DNA of 64,000 bases from an uncultured Prevotellaceae bacterium (GCA_900318815.1 ONMA01000008.1:124001-188000), one strand, 5' to 3'; counted from the stretch's first letter, positions 42,477 to 51,602 are shown. The notes: generated by a model from the letters alone, not told the origin. Translations and numbers: made by a program.

Positions 42477-44063
42477 TCACGGGAGCTGAAACACGTATTT
42501 CTGGCAGTCCTTGAAATGGAGGTCGAGGGAAACAGGGGTGCGGAAGAGGGCGAACAGCGCACTACCACTACCGCTCATGGCGGCATAGACGGCACCGAGG
42601 GCGTAGAGCTGCTGCTTGATGGCCCCTATCTCGGGATGGAGGGCAAAGACACTCTGCTCGAAGTCGTTGGTGAGCTGGTCGCGCCACGTCTCTACAGGCT
42701 GCATCACTATGTCGCGGCAGTTCCTGACGGGCTTCTGCGGACGGATCAGGGAGAAGGCCTCCTTGGTAGAGACAGGGATGTCGGGACGGACAACAGCCAT
42801 ATACCAACCACTCAGACTGAGACTGACTGGCTCCAAGCGCTCGCCGATGCCCTCGGCGTAGGCGGGGCGACTCATGATGAAGAAGGGGCAGTCGGCACCG
42901 AGACGAGCCGCATAGTTAATCATCTGCTGGGTGGAGAGTCCAAGGGAGAAAAGGTCGTTGAGCAGCCTGATCATATAGGCGCAGTCGCTGGAGCCACCTC
43001 CCATGCCTGCCTGAGTGGGAATCACCTTATTCAGATGAGCGTGTACGCGAGGCATCCAGGGGAAGTCCTGCTTCAGCAGGTTGTAGGCCCGCACCACAAG
43101 GTTGCGCTGTTCGTCGCCCTCAATGTGCAGGTTGGTGACCTTCAGGTCGCAGTCTACAGCAGAGGGAAACGCCTCGTTCATCAGCTGCACCTCCAGCGCA
43201 TCGTGTATGGGAACGGGATAGAACACCGTCTCCAAGTCATGGTAGCCATCGTCGCGGCGACGCACCACGTTGAGTCCAAGATTGACTTTCGCTATCGGGA
43301 AAGCGATATTTCTCGGAGGGACGAATTCTTTCGGGGGTACGGAGGTGCGGGGGTACGGAGGTACGAGATTACCTTCATCAGCAGAACTATCCTCGTACCC
43401 CCGTACCTCCGTACTCTCCTCCCACCACTTGTTCTCTTCGCGCTCCATATCGTCAATCACGCACTCGGCAATCTTCAGCACCACCTCACGGGGTACGGCC
43501 ATGCGCTGGTCGCTGCTGGGTGCTGTGATGTCGGCCAGGAAATGGCCCATCTCGCCCTTATAGACCTCCTTCATCCGGTTGCTGTCGCTGTTCTCGCCCG
43601 AACAGCTGAAGGTGACATTGGCCAGGCGGTCGCACAACTTCACGAACGGCGCGTAGGGTGTCTGCCGTATGCCGGCATAGTACCTCTCCCCTGCCCTTTC
43701 GGCACGGTTGCGCCCCTTGTCGTTGGTGAGCGCGTAGACAATCTCGGTGGCCATCATGGCCTGTACGTCGGTCATCAGCTTGCTTGCCACCTTCTTCACG
43801 TCGTTGTACGACAGGCGGGCATCCTCGATGCTGTCATGGTAGTAGGCCCCGAAGAGAAGGGGCACCACGTCGTCGGCACAGGCGCATACCAGATGACCGA
43901 AGTCCGTGACACAACACGCCACCATGTCCAAGTGGTAGCTATAGGGCAGGCCGTCGCCATAGGTCTGGTTGACACTTGCATGCAGGGCGTGGGCCGACTC
44001 CTTGATGCGGTCTATAATTTGCTGGTGCCGCTCCAGGGCGGCCTCAAAGTCTTTTCTTTCCAT
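42477..44063 (-). CDS. ispE: HD phosphohydrolase-IspE fusion protein
   Basis: 528 residues in one frame. Residues 1-210: HD domain of SpoT/MESH1 type (LLFGAYYHDSIEDARLSYND; FVKLCDRLANV). Residues about 212-248: linker encoded by GTACGGAGGTACG-type inverted repeats. Residues about 250-528: complete IspE, 4-diphosphocytidyl-2-C-methylerythritol kinase of the MEP pathway, with FPIAKVNLGLN (Lys), VIPTQAGMGGGSSDCA (GHMP motif) and GADCPFF (Asp). No Met precedes the IspE part, so it must be translated as a fusion or from a non-ATG codon. The two activities are unrelated in known biology. Confidence 0.85.
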   Translation of the reverse strand: MERKDFEAALERHQQIIDRIKESAHALHASVNQTYGDGLPYSYHLDMVACCVTDFGHLVCACADDVVPLLFGAYYHDSIEDARLSYNDVKKVASKLMTDVQAMMATEIVYALTNDKGRNRAERAGERYYAGIRQTPYAPFVKLCDRLANVTFSCSGENSDSNRMKEVYKGEMGHFLADITAPSSDQRMAVPREVVLKIAECVIDDMEREENKWWEESTEVRGYEDSSADEGNLVPPYPRTSVPPKEFVPPRNIAFPIAKVNLGLNVVRRRDDGYHDLETVFYPVPIHDALEVQLMNEAFPSAVDCDLKVTNLHIEGDEQRNLVVRAYNLLKQDFPWMPRVHAHLNKVIPTQAGMGGGSSDCAYMIRLLNDLFSLGLSTQQMINYAARLGADCPFFIMSRPAYAEGIGERLEPVSLSLSGWYMAVVRPDIPVSTKEAFSLIRPQKPVRNCRDIVMQPVETWRDQLTNDFEQSVFALHPEIGAIKQQLYALGAVYAAMSGSGSALFALFRTPVSLDLHFKDCQKYVFQLP

Positions 44064-44079
44064 AAATCTAATTATTTAT

Positions 44080-44116
44080 ACGCCTAGCGTCTTGAAGAAA
44101 AACAAAATAAAACATG
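44080..44116. repeat. Copy of GCGTCTTG-A-rich repeat
   Basis: TACGCCTAGCGTCTTGAAGA followed by AAAACAAAATAAAAC. A close copy occurs at about 47057-47092 (TACGCTTCGCGTCTTGTAGA). It lies between two minus-strand genes. Confidence 0.65.
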
Positions 44117-44133
44117 GAAAAACAAGAAAAAAC

Positions 44134-44823
44134 TCAAGCCCGCAGTTCATTGAGGCGAGAGCGATAAGCTTTGCGCAGCCGACGTATGGCACGGTCGCGA
44201 ATCTGCCGTACCCGCTCGCGCTTCAGTCCCATGTCATCGGCAATCTCCTGCATGGTCAGGTGGTCTTGTTCTATGCCGAAGTAGGCATTCACCACCCTAC
44301 CCTCACGCTCATCGAGACTGCGCAGGGCATACTCCACCGCTTTCTCCACCGCACTATTGATGGTGCGCTCGTCGGCCTGTGGCGCATTGGCATCGACCAG
44401 TACCGACAGCAGACTGACATTGGTCTTCGAGCCCAACGGGGCATCGACCGAACGGCTCTGGCCGTCCTTACGGTTCTCCACCCGCTGTTCGCCCGACTCC
44501 TTCTTCAAGGCCAGCTCAATCTGCCTGCGCACGAACACCACAGCATAGTTCACGAAACGAAGGCCACGGGTAGCATCATACTTCCCGGCGGCCTTCATCA
44601 GTCCGATGTTACCTTCGCTCACCAGGTCGTCCATTGCCAGTCCCTTGCCCTGGTACTGGCGGGCAATAGCCACCACGAAGCGCAGGTTAGCCTCAATCAA
44701 TTTATTTACTGCCCGCTGGTCACCAGCCTTGATACGGGCCGACAGACGGCGTTCCTCCTCTTCGCTGAGCAACGCCTGACGTCCTATCTCGTCAAGATAT
44801 GTGTTAAGATTGTTTTCTACCAT
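44134..44823 (-). CDS. Second sigma-70 family factor, shortened region 3
   Basis: 229 residues. Regions 1.2/2.1 (NLNTYLDEIGRQALLSEEEE) and 2.2-2.4 (MDDLVSEGNIGLMKAAGKYD; GLRFVNYAVVFVRRQIELAL) are present, but the WWIRQ motif of primary sigmas is replaced by VFVRRQ. Region 4.2 is intact (TMQEIADDMGLKRERVRQIR). Region 3 is reduced to a short linker. It is probably a group 2/3-like alternative sigma with altered -7 recognition. The -7 element ends only 4 bp before the ATG, so the mRNA may be leaderless. Confidence 0.87.
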   Translation of the reverse strand: MVENNLNTYLDEIGRQALLSEEEERRLSARIKAGDQRAVNKLIEANLRFVVAIARQYQGKGLAMDDLVSEGNIGLMKAAGKYDATRGLRFVNYAVVFVRRQIELALKKESGEQRVENRKDGQSRSVDAPLGSKTNVSLLSVLVDANAPQADERTINSAVEKAVEYALRSLDEREGRVVNAYFGIEQDHLTMQEIADDMGLKRERVRQIRDRAIRRLRKAYRSRLNELRA

Positions 44824-44827
44824 GCCG

Positions 44828-44835
44828 CAAAGATA
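44828..44835 (-). promoter_or_regulatory. -7 element abutting sigma factor start
   Basis: Minus-strand TATCTTTG, then CGGC, then ATG. The predicted transcription start falls at or within a few bases of the start codon. Confidence 0.5.
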
Positions 44836-44907
44836 AGAAAAAGAATTGAAAAAAGATTTGGTTATTCCAGATTATTTAGCGAATTTTGCAAAAAAATAAG
44901 AATCAGC

Positions 44908-46344
44908 ATGAATGAAACGCCCCTTCCCCATCCCCTCATAGCCAGCATCCCGCTTATGGTGCTCGTCGCCCTGCTGGCCGTCATCATCTCGCTCTTTGGC
45001 AGCGACTCGCTCAGCGGCGGCAGTCAGATAGCCCTCTTCATGGGCATGACCGTCTGCATAGGCATAGGCATGTTGCGCTATCGCGTTCCTTGGAAGCGTT
45101 TCGAACAGCAGATGATCAAGACCATCGGCGACATAGCCGTCACGCTGCTCATCCTGCTCTGCGTAGGCATGTTGGCCGGGTCGTGGATGATTAGTGGCGT
45201 AGTGCCCACCCTGATATATTATGGAGTACAAATCATGTCGCCCCAGTACTTCCTCGCCTCCACCTGCATCATCTGTGCCGTCGTGTCGCTACTCTCAGGC
45301 AGTTCGTGGACTACTATTGCCACCATTGGTGTAGCCCTCTTGGGCATTGGCCAGGCGTTGGGAGTAAGTGAGGCTTGGACGGCAGGTGCCATTATCTCCG
45401 GGGCCTACTTCGGCGACAAGATGTCACCGTTGAGCGACACCACCATCCTGGCCTCGTCGGCCACGGGAACCGACCTCTTCACCCACATCCGCTACATGAT
45501 GCTGACCACATTGCCCACCATCAGCATCACGCTCGTCATCTTCGTCATAGCCGGACTGAGCAACAGCCACGACGTCGAGGTGCAGGTAGCCCAGTACACC
45601 GAGGGGCTGTCAGACACGTTCCGCATCTCGCTCTGGACGCTCCTTGTGCCCCTGCTCACAGCCTTGCTCATAGCCCGCCGCGTGCCTTCGCTCATCGTGC
45701 TTTTCCTGTCCAGTCTCTTTGCGGGCGTGATGGCACTCTTGTTGCAACCACACATCCTCTGTCAGATAGGCGGGGGCGAGTCCTATTCCATGCCCGCCGC
45801 CCTGACGCGAGGCCTGGCCATCACCTATTATGGTGCTACGGCCATCAAGACGGGTAATGACGCGCTCAACGACCTGGTGGCGACGGGCGGCATGACGGGC
45901 ATGCTCAACACCATCTGGCTCATCCTTTGCGCCATGTGCTTCGGGGCAACGATGGTGGCCAGCCGCATGATTGAGAGTATCACCCGCGTCATTCTCAGCC
46001 TCGTGCGCAGTCGTGTCAGCCTGGTCTCGTCTACCGTAGGTACAGGTCTCTTCCTCAACGTGGCCACGGGCGACCAGTTCATCTCCATCGTCCTCACCGC
46101 CGACGTCTATCGTCATGCCTATCGCGACCAGGGCTACGAGTCGCGCCTGCTCAGCCGAACCTGTGAGGATGCTGCCACCGTCACCTCGGTACTTGTCCCC
46201 TGGAACACCTGCGGCATGACGCAGAGTACCGTACTCGGCGTGCCCACGATGACCTATCTGCCCTACTGTTTCTTCAATCTGCTCAGCCCCTTCATGACCA
46301 TCTTCATTGCCGCCATCGGCTGGAAGATCAGGAAACGCAGTTAA
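44908..46344 (+). CDS. nhaC: Na+/H+ antiporter NhaC
   Basis: 478 residues from MNETPLPHPLIASIPLM; the frame is open far upstream but that part is antisense to the sigma gene. About 11-12 membrane helices. NhaC family segments are visible: GVVPTLIYYG, SSWTTIATIGVALLGIGQAL, GAYFGDKMSPLSDTTILAS. It exchanges Na+ for H+ across the inner membrane for pH and sodium homeostasis. Divergent from the sigma factor gene. Confidence 0.92.
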   Translation: MNETPLPHPLIASIPLMVLVALLAVIISLFGSDSLSGGSQIALFMGMTVCIGIGMLRYRVPWKRFEQQMIKTIGDIAVTLLILLCVGMLAGSWMISGVVPTLIYYGVQIMSPQYFLASTCIICAVVSLLSGSSWTTIATIGVALLGIGQALGVSEAWTAGAIISGAYFGDKMSPLSDTTILASSATGTDLFTHIRYMMLTTLPTISITLVIFVIAGLSNSHDVEVQVAQYTEGLSDTFRISLWTLLVPLLTALLIARRVPSLIVLFLSSLFAGVMALLLQPHILCQIGGGESYSMPAALTRGLAITYYGATAIKTGNDALNDLVATGGMTGMLNTIWLILCAMCFGATMVASRMIESITRVILSLVRSRVSLVSSTVGTGLFLNVATGDQFISIVLTADVYRHAYRDQGYESRLLSRTCEDAATVTSVLVPWNTCGMTQSTVLGVPTMTYLPYCFFNLLSPFMTIFIAAIGWKIRKRS

Positions 46345-46398
46345 GGAACTGACACCTAAAAAACTTATCAAATTATTACGTTATTAGCAAAAATATGC

Positions 46399-46406
46399 TA
46401 ACTTTG
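46399..46406 (+). promoter_or_regulatory. -7 element of Nudix gene
   Basis: TAACTTTG, 38 bp before the ATG at 46445. Confidence 0.6.
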
Positions 46407-46444
46407 CACGCAAAATTCAAACGAACCATCTCATATTATAGTAA

Positions 46445-47047
46445 ATGAAGACAGAACTCATATTGGCGGTGCCAACAGAGAAGGTGTGGCAACTGCTGGA
46501 ATACAAAGAAAATGCGGTGATAAAAGTACAGGATGCGGCCATCATGGACAAACTGCTGCAGAACGGTATCTTTGAACATAGAAACCTGCTGGAGGATGAC
46601 CCCTCGCATAAACAGATTATCCCATACGCCGTGATATGCTGCGGCGACGAGGTGTATCTCTTCCACAGAACCAAGAAACAGACGGAAGCCCGCCTGCACA
46701 ACCTGTATTCGCTGGGTGTAGGCGGCCACATGAACCCATACGGCGACAAGACCGACGTAGCCTATATGCACCACGAACTGGAACGGGAGCTCAATGAGGA
46801 AGTCCTTGTGCATGACGACTGCCATGTGGAGTCGGTTGTGCCCATAGGCATTATCAATGACGATACCAACGAAGTGGGAAAGGTCCACTTAGGCATCCTC
46901 TATCATATCAACCTCAACAACAAGTCGATAGAAATCAACGAGAAAGAAAAAATGACGGGTATCTGGGTGAAGAAAAGCGACCTCCATGACTATTACCCGC
47001 AAATGGAATCGTGGTCGAAAATCTACGTTGACTTACAGAAACTGTAA
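46445..47047 (+). CDS. Nudix-hydrolase-like protein
   Basis: 200 residues. GVGGHMNPYG followed by MHHELERELNEEV near residues 97-124 is a Nudix box with a slightly long first loop; the Glu residues that bind the metal are kept. Upstream, YAVICCGDEVYLFHRTKKQT is the usual first strand pair of Nudix folds. It would hydrolyse a nucleoside diphosphate linked to some moiety. The N-terminal 60 residues form an extra domain of unknown role. Confidence 0.72.
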   Translation: MKTELILAVPTEKVWQLLEYKENAVIKVQDAAIMDKLLQNGIFEHRNLLEDDPSHKQIIPYAVICCGDEVYLFHRTKKQTEARLHNLYSLGVGGHMNPYGDKTDVAYMHHELERELNEEVLVHDDCHVESVVPIGIINDDTNEVGKVHLGILYHINLNNKSIEINEKEKMTGIWVKKSDLHDYYPQMESWSKIYVDLQKL

Positions 47048-47090
47048 TACGATTGATACGCTTCGCGTCTTGTAGAAAAACAAAATAAAA

Positions 47091-47151
47091 CCAGAAAAAA
47101 CAAAATAAAACCACAGATTTGTTTTGCCTGGTTTTATTTTGTTTTTTCTGG
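47091..47151. terminator. Bidirectional terminator, perfect 23-bp inverted repeat
   Basis: Arms 47091-47113 and 47129-47151 are exact inverted copies (CCAGAAAAAACAAAATAAAA plus CCA) with a 15-nt loop. The T-rich descending arm suits termination on both strands, between the convergent Nudix and GH115 genes. Confidence 0.8.
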
Positions 47152-47180
47152 TTTTATCAGTAGGCGCGAAGCGCAAACCT

Positions 47181-49655
47181 CTATCTCGTCACAGTGGCTT
47201 CCTGTCCGAAGAGATACTGGGACTGGTAGCCACCGTAGTCAACGACAATCTTCTCGAACACGATACCAGGATTTACGGGATGCAACACCAGCTCGTGGAA
47301 GTCGGCAGCGGCGACGGGCAGTTCAACCACCTTCTCCACCACGCGACGGGCAATAGTGGGATAGAACTCGGAGTACATATAGGGCTGGCGGTCGACAAGC
47401 GTCTTGTTGAAGTTGACTTCCTGCGGTTCGGAACCGTCGAGGCTGACGGTGTACTTATGGCCACCGCAGTCAAGGAAGTCGAGCGTGGACTTCACCACCA
47501 CATGCACCTTTACCTTATTGCCGCAGTCCTTCGGCAGCGAGAAGCGATAGACAATCCGAGCATCACCCGTCTCCTTGGTGTAGGGCGTCAGCGCCACGGC
47601 ACTCCGCGTGCGTCCATAGTAGGGATAGACACTCCACGTCATGCCTTCGGGTGTTTCGGCCTTGAAGAAATGCTCGGCCTCGATAGACAAGTAACCGGGC
47701 TTAGAGGGCGTGAGCGTGTAGCCCGAAGCGGCAGCAGGGGCAACGGCGACGGTCTTGGGCAGCATTTCGTGGGGGAAGGCATCGTTCCAGGAAGTATATC
47801 CGATGTGCTTTTGCGTCATCATGCCGTCCCACTTACCACCAGCAATCTCCTTGTTATAGGCCAGGCAGAGCAGCGAGTCGCGACGGAAGCAGTCGGCCAC
47901 CTTGGCCGCCCACAGGTTAGCGTCGGGATTGTTCTGTCCGGCCAGATAGCGGTTCATGGCCTGTGCATAGTACATGTCGTAGATGTTGGCCATCGCCTGT
48001 ACGGGGAAGAGAATCAACTCGCGATAGACGTCATGGCGGCTTTCAGGCAGCTGAAGGAAGAGCCGCAAGGCCCGGGCCTCCAGGCGCTGGTACTCGTCGG
48101 CCACCTGTTTCCATTCGCCCGTAGCCACATTATAGGTCTCGGCATCGAGCATCTCAGCCGTCACACGTCCCATGTATTGGCAGTTCTGGTTGTAGATACC
48201 GGCAGCCTCGACAGCCCACTCGGGACCCAGCTGCTCGGCAAAGAACCGCTCGGTGTGGGTAGTCACGTCCTGAATGGTGTACTGCTTCGGACTCCACGCC
48301 ATGTCGAGGAACAGCGTGATGGGATATTCCATAGGCTTCAGGTCGCCCACGTTAAGAATCCAGAGTCGTTCGATACCGAAGTCATAGGCCAGCGAGAGCT
48401 GTTCGAACATCTGCTGCGTTTGCGTGACGTTAATCCACTTCGTGTTGCGAGGTGCCCCTACATAGTCCACATGATAGTATATGCCCCATCCGCCCTTGTG
48501 GCGACGTTCCTCGGCATTAGGCACGCGGCGGATGTTGCCCCAGTTATCGTCGCATACCAGCATGCAGACATCATCGGGCACGCGGAAGCCGGCATCATAA
48601 TAGTCCTGCACCTCCTTATAGAGTGCCCACACCTGCGGTGTCTCCTTAGCCGGACGACCCGTCACCTGCTTGATGATGCGGCGCTGGTTGGCCACGATGC
48701 GCTCCATCAGGCGGGTGTCGGTCTTGTCGCTCATGGCCTCGTCGCCGTCGCCGCGCATGCCGATGGTCACGATGTCGTCGGTGCCACGCATACGCTCAAT
48801 GCCCTCGCGGAAGAACTGATCCAGTTTCTGCTGGTTGGTCTGGTAGTTCCAAGGACCCCACTCGTTGCGCCGACGGGCATACTCCTGATGGTTGCGGGCC
48901 ATAGGCTCATGGTGGGAAGTACTCATGATGACACCCATCTCGTCGGCCACTCGCGAGTTCTCGGGATCGTCGGCATAGAATGCCCATCCCCACATGGCAG
49001 GCCAGAGCATATTGCCCTTCAGTCGCAGGATGAGTTCGAACACCTTCTCATAGAAGCGATGGTCGCCATATCCCGTGCCGAAAGTGTTCTTCACCCAACT
49101 GGTGAGGCAAGGAGCCTCGTCGTTGAGGAACAGACCACGCCAGCGCACGGCAGGCTCGCCGTCGGTTCTCACACCATTATTAATATAGATAGCGTCGTGC
49201 TGGTCGATGGGCGTGTCGGCCCAGTAGTACCAGGGTGATACGCCAATCTGTCGGCTCAGCTCGTAGATGCCGAAGATGGCGGCGCGGCGGTCGCTACCCA
49301 CGATGGTCAACTGCCCCTGCTTAGCATCCAAGAAGTACTGCTCGGTCTTGCCCTTCAGTTCCTGCTGGTGCATCTTGAGTACGGCAGCCGTACCAGCCAC
49401 GATGCGTGCTTCCTGCGCAGTATTGACAAACACCACCTCGGCTCCGCACACGCGCTGGAGGTCGGTCTGCAGGTTGCGAGCGGCGTGCATCACGCCCCGC
49501 TCTTCCTGCGGGCTCACGTAGATGGTCACCCGACGGCCCTCGTTCAGCTGCCAGTCACCACGGGTAAAGTCCACAAACTTGTCGGCTGCCCCGGCACTCA
49601 CCACAGCCAGACAGCAAAGAATAACACTCAAAAAACTTTTCACTTTGTTCATCAT
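47181..49655 (-). CDS. GH115-family alpha-glucuronidase
   Basis: 824 residues with a signal peptide (FLSVILCCLAVVSAGA-A). The N-terminal domain (RAAIFGIYELSRQIGVSPWY followed by YWADTP) and the following GH115 barrel (VRWRGLFLNDEAPCLTSWVK; GNMLWPAMWGWAF; MSTSHHEPMARNHQEY) are characteristic. These enzymes remove (4-O-methyl)glucuronic acid from xylan side chains, acting in the periplasm. It stands alone, not inside a polysaccharide utilization locus. A C-terminal beta domain (residues about 650-820) is usual for the family. Confidence 0.9.
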   Translation of the reverse strand: MMNKVKSFLSVILCCLAVVSAGAADKFVDFTRGDWQLNEGRRVTIYVSPQEERGVMHAARNLQTDLQRVCGAEVVFVNTAQEARIVAGTAAVLKMHQQELKGKTEQYFLDAKQGQLTIVGSDRRAAIFGIYELSRQIGVSPWYYWADTPIDQHDAIYINNGVRTDGEPAVRWRGLFLNDEAPCLTSWVKNTFGTGYGDHRFYEKVFELILRLKGNMLWPAMWGWAFYADDPENSRVADEMGVIMSTSHHEPMARNHQEYARRRNEWGPWNYQTNQQKLDQFFREGIERMRGTDDIVTIGMRGDGDEAMSDKTDTRLMERIVANQRRIIKQVTGRPAKETPQVWALYKEVQDYYDAGFRVPDDVCMLVCDDNWGNIRRVPNAEERRHKGGWGIYYHVDYVGAPRNTKWINVTQTQQMFEQLSLAYDFGIERLWILNVGDLKPMEYPITLFLDMAWSPKQYTIQDVTTHTERFFAEQLGPEWAVEAAGIYNQNCQYMGRVTAEMLDAETYNVATGEWKQVADEYQRLEARALRLFLQLPESRHDVYRELILFPVQAMANIYDMYYAQAMNRYLAGQNNPDANLWAAKVADCFRRDSLLCLAYNKEIAGGKWDGMMTQKHIGYTSWNDAFPHEMLPKTVAVAPAAASGYTLTPSKPGYLSIEAEHFFKAETPEGMTWSVYPYYGRTRSAVALTPYTKETGDARIVYRFSLPKDCGNKVKVHVVVKSTLDFLDCGGHKYTVSLDGSEPQEVNFNKTLVDRQPYMYSEFYPTIARRVVEKVVELPVAAADFHELVLHPVNPGIVFEKIVVDYGGYQSQYLFGQEATVTR

Positions 49656-49675
49656 CTTTAGTTATTGATTTTCTG

Positions 49676-49707
49676 CAAAATTACGCATAATATTTTGTTT
49701 TTACAAA
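49676..49707 (-). promoter_or_regulatory. Promoter of GH115 gene
   Basis: Minus-strand TTTG (49704-49707) and TAATTTTG (49676-49683), spacer 20 bp. Confidence 0.7.
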
Positions 49708-49784
49708 CATAACCGGCGAAAAAACACAATATGATATATTTACATAGTAGAAAAGCAACATTTAGAATGACCGGACAAGAGCGT

Positions 49785-51278
49785 TCAGAGCATCAGCTTC
49801 ACGTTTCGGAGCTTGGCTATCACCAGGTAGAGGGAGACGATGACGACATAGATCATCGTTGTTTGCAGGGCTGAAGGGTGCAGGTGGCCAATGCTGGCAT
49901 GGGGCCAGGCGGCAATAACGGAAAGCAGACGATACATCCCGTCGGCCACCCAGAGCAACGCCTGGCCTACCTGCTGCATCGGCACCAACAGATAGCACAG
50001 GCCAAGCCAGAGGATGAGATATGCACAGGGAATGACAATCAGGTTGCTCAGCACGAAGAAGACAGGCAGTTGGCCGAAGTGAAAGGCCACCATCGGTGCC
50101 GTTCCTATCTGCGCTGCCACACTTACCGCCACCACGCTCCACAGCATTCGCAACAAGCGATGACAGAACAGAAACTGTTCCGGCCAGAGACTATCGAGTA
50201 CGGGCATCACCAGCAGAATGGCGAAGACCGACAGGAACGACAGTTGGAAACCCACGTCGAAGAGAGAATAGGGATTCAGCAGGAGGAGCAGGACAGCGGC
50301 AAAGCACAGCACGTTGACCGTAGGCGGATGGCCTCCCCTGACAGAAAAGACGGCGGCAACGGAGAGCATCAAAGCCGAACGCACCACGCTGACGCTGAGT
50401 CCCGTGAGCAAGGCGAAACCCCAGAAGAGAACCACCATCGTCAGTCGGGTCACAAGTGTTCGTCTGCCAAAGACGGTCAGCAAGGAAATCAGGCTGAACA
50501 GTATGCCCATGTGAAGGCCACTTAATGCCAGCACATGCGAGGCTCCCGTTACGGAAAACACGTGGCGCATGTCGCTACTGACCGCCGAGCGTTCGCCCAA
50601 GGTCATGGCTACCAGCAAGCTATATGCATGATTCTCCGTGCCATCCGTCAACACCTGATAGCGTGTCAGCAGCCCGTGTCGCCATCGCAAGGCATTGATA
50701 CGCAACCGCTCCCATCGCGGCAGGCGTTCCCAGTCGATAGAACCTGGCCGCCAATCTGCTGCTCGAACATAGCATCGGCCCGTGAAACCATTCACCGCCA
50801 AGAAACGACCGTAGTCGAAAGACCCCAGGCGCAGGTGTTCAGTTGGCTCTATGCGTGCTTGCAGCAACAGTCCGTCGCCAGGCTTCAACACCCTGCTGCG
50901 CTGGTCTTTATGCAGATAGGCTTTCAGTCGTCGACCATTGGAGGGAACATAGAGGTCGATGGCCACGGTCTTGGGTTTCTCGGCAGACTCAGAGATAACC
51001 ACAGCCTGCAGGTCATGCGCCTGTCCGTCGTCAGGGAAGCGGAGTGATGCACGATGTGAGGCGGTAAGTGTCATTCCCAACAGCAACAGGCAAACACCTA
51101 TGCCTACGCTCTGTCCTACGGGCCAACGCCACATTCCCAGCGTCAGCACGATGCCTACGGCCAACAGGTATGCGGGACACCCTGTCTGCCACACATCTTC
51201 AAGCAGGATTCCAACTATTAGCCACGGCACTAACCGCAGCATCGGCGAAGGCTGAACAACAGGATATGGTGTTTTCAT
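49785..51278 (-). CDS. comEC: ComEC/Rec2-family DNA uptake channel protein
   Basis: 497 residues. Several N-terminal helices, a DUF4131-type soluble domain (residues about 75-190), then the competence domain with VTGASHVLALSGLHMGIL near residue 248 and many helices to the end (LMVPVL-type segments, VVSLYLVIAKL). The C-terminal metallo-beta-lactamase-like domain found in many ComEC proteins is absent, as in most Bacteroidota members. It would form the inner membrane channel for transforming DNA. Confidence 0.88.
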   Translation of the reverse strand: MKTPYPVVQPSPMLRLVPWLIVGILLEDVWQTGCPAYLLAVGIVLTLGMWRWPVGQSVGIGVCLLLLGMTLTASHRASLRFPDDGQAHDLQAVVISESAEKPKTVAIDLYVPSNGRRLKAYLHKDQRSRVLKPGDGLLLQARIEPTEHLRLGSFDYGRFLAVNGFTGRCYVRAADWRPGSIDWERLPRWERLRINALRWRHGLLTRYQVLTDGTENHAYSLLVAMTLGERSAVSSDMRHVFSVTGASHVLALSGLHMGILFSLISLLTVFGRRTLVTRLTMVVLFWGFALLTGLSVSVVRSALMLSVAAVFSVRGGHPPTVNVLCFAAVLLLLLNPYSLFDVGFQLSFLSVFAILLVMPVLDSLWPEQFLFCHRLLRMLWSVVAVSVAAQIGTAPMVAFHFGQLPVFFVLSNLIVIPCAYLILWLGLCYLLVPMQQVGQALLWVADGMYRLLSVIAAWPHASIGHLHPSALQTTMIYVVIVSLYLVIAKLRNVKLML

Positions 51279-51317
51279 ATCAGGAGGCTATTCTTTTCGA
51301 ACTATATGACTGAAAAT

Positions 51318-51596
51318 GCCGAATGACGCTTAAAGCGTCACCTCTCAGTAGCCGTAGGTCGGAACGACCTGCGGATATGAGAAAGTTTGAGAACGCCGAA
51401 TGACGCTAAAAGCGTCACCTCTCAGTAGCCGTAGGTCGGAACGACCTGCGGATATGAATTAGCATCAACATGCACGCTGAAAGCGTGCCCCAATAATTTA
51501 ATGGGCGACCCCTTCAGGGGCGTTGTCCCCACCATTGTACGTCCATCCGCAGGTTCTGCGAACCTACGGCTACTGAGAGGTGACGCTTTCAGCGTC
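51318..51596. repeat. Composite REP-like palindromic elements
   Basis: Two direct copies (about 51323-51387 and 51399-51457) with GCGTCACCTCTCAGTAGCCG and GTAGGTCGGAACGACCTGCG, followed by ATGGGCGACCCC(TT)CAGGGG and an inverted copy (about 51545-51596). Same modules as at 30831-31074. Together they can fold into a large cruciform or mRNA hairpin. No gene in this gap. Confidence 0.88.
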
Positions 51597-51602
51597 AGAA
51601 AG

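Noticed and set aside
42450..44087. Plus-strand frame of 545 codons
   Set aside because: Antisense to the HD-IspE gene, which has clear catalytic motifs.
43969..44907. N-terminal extension of NhaC by 313 residues
   Set aside because: The extension is antisense to the HD-IspE start and the sigma factor gene; NhaC begins with a normal Met and helix at 44908.
47124..49238. Long plus-strand reading frame of 704 codons
   Set aside because: It is antisense to the GH115 gene, whose signal peptide and motifs are convincing; long antisense frames arise from codon bias in this genome.
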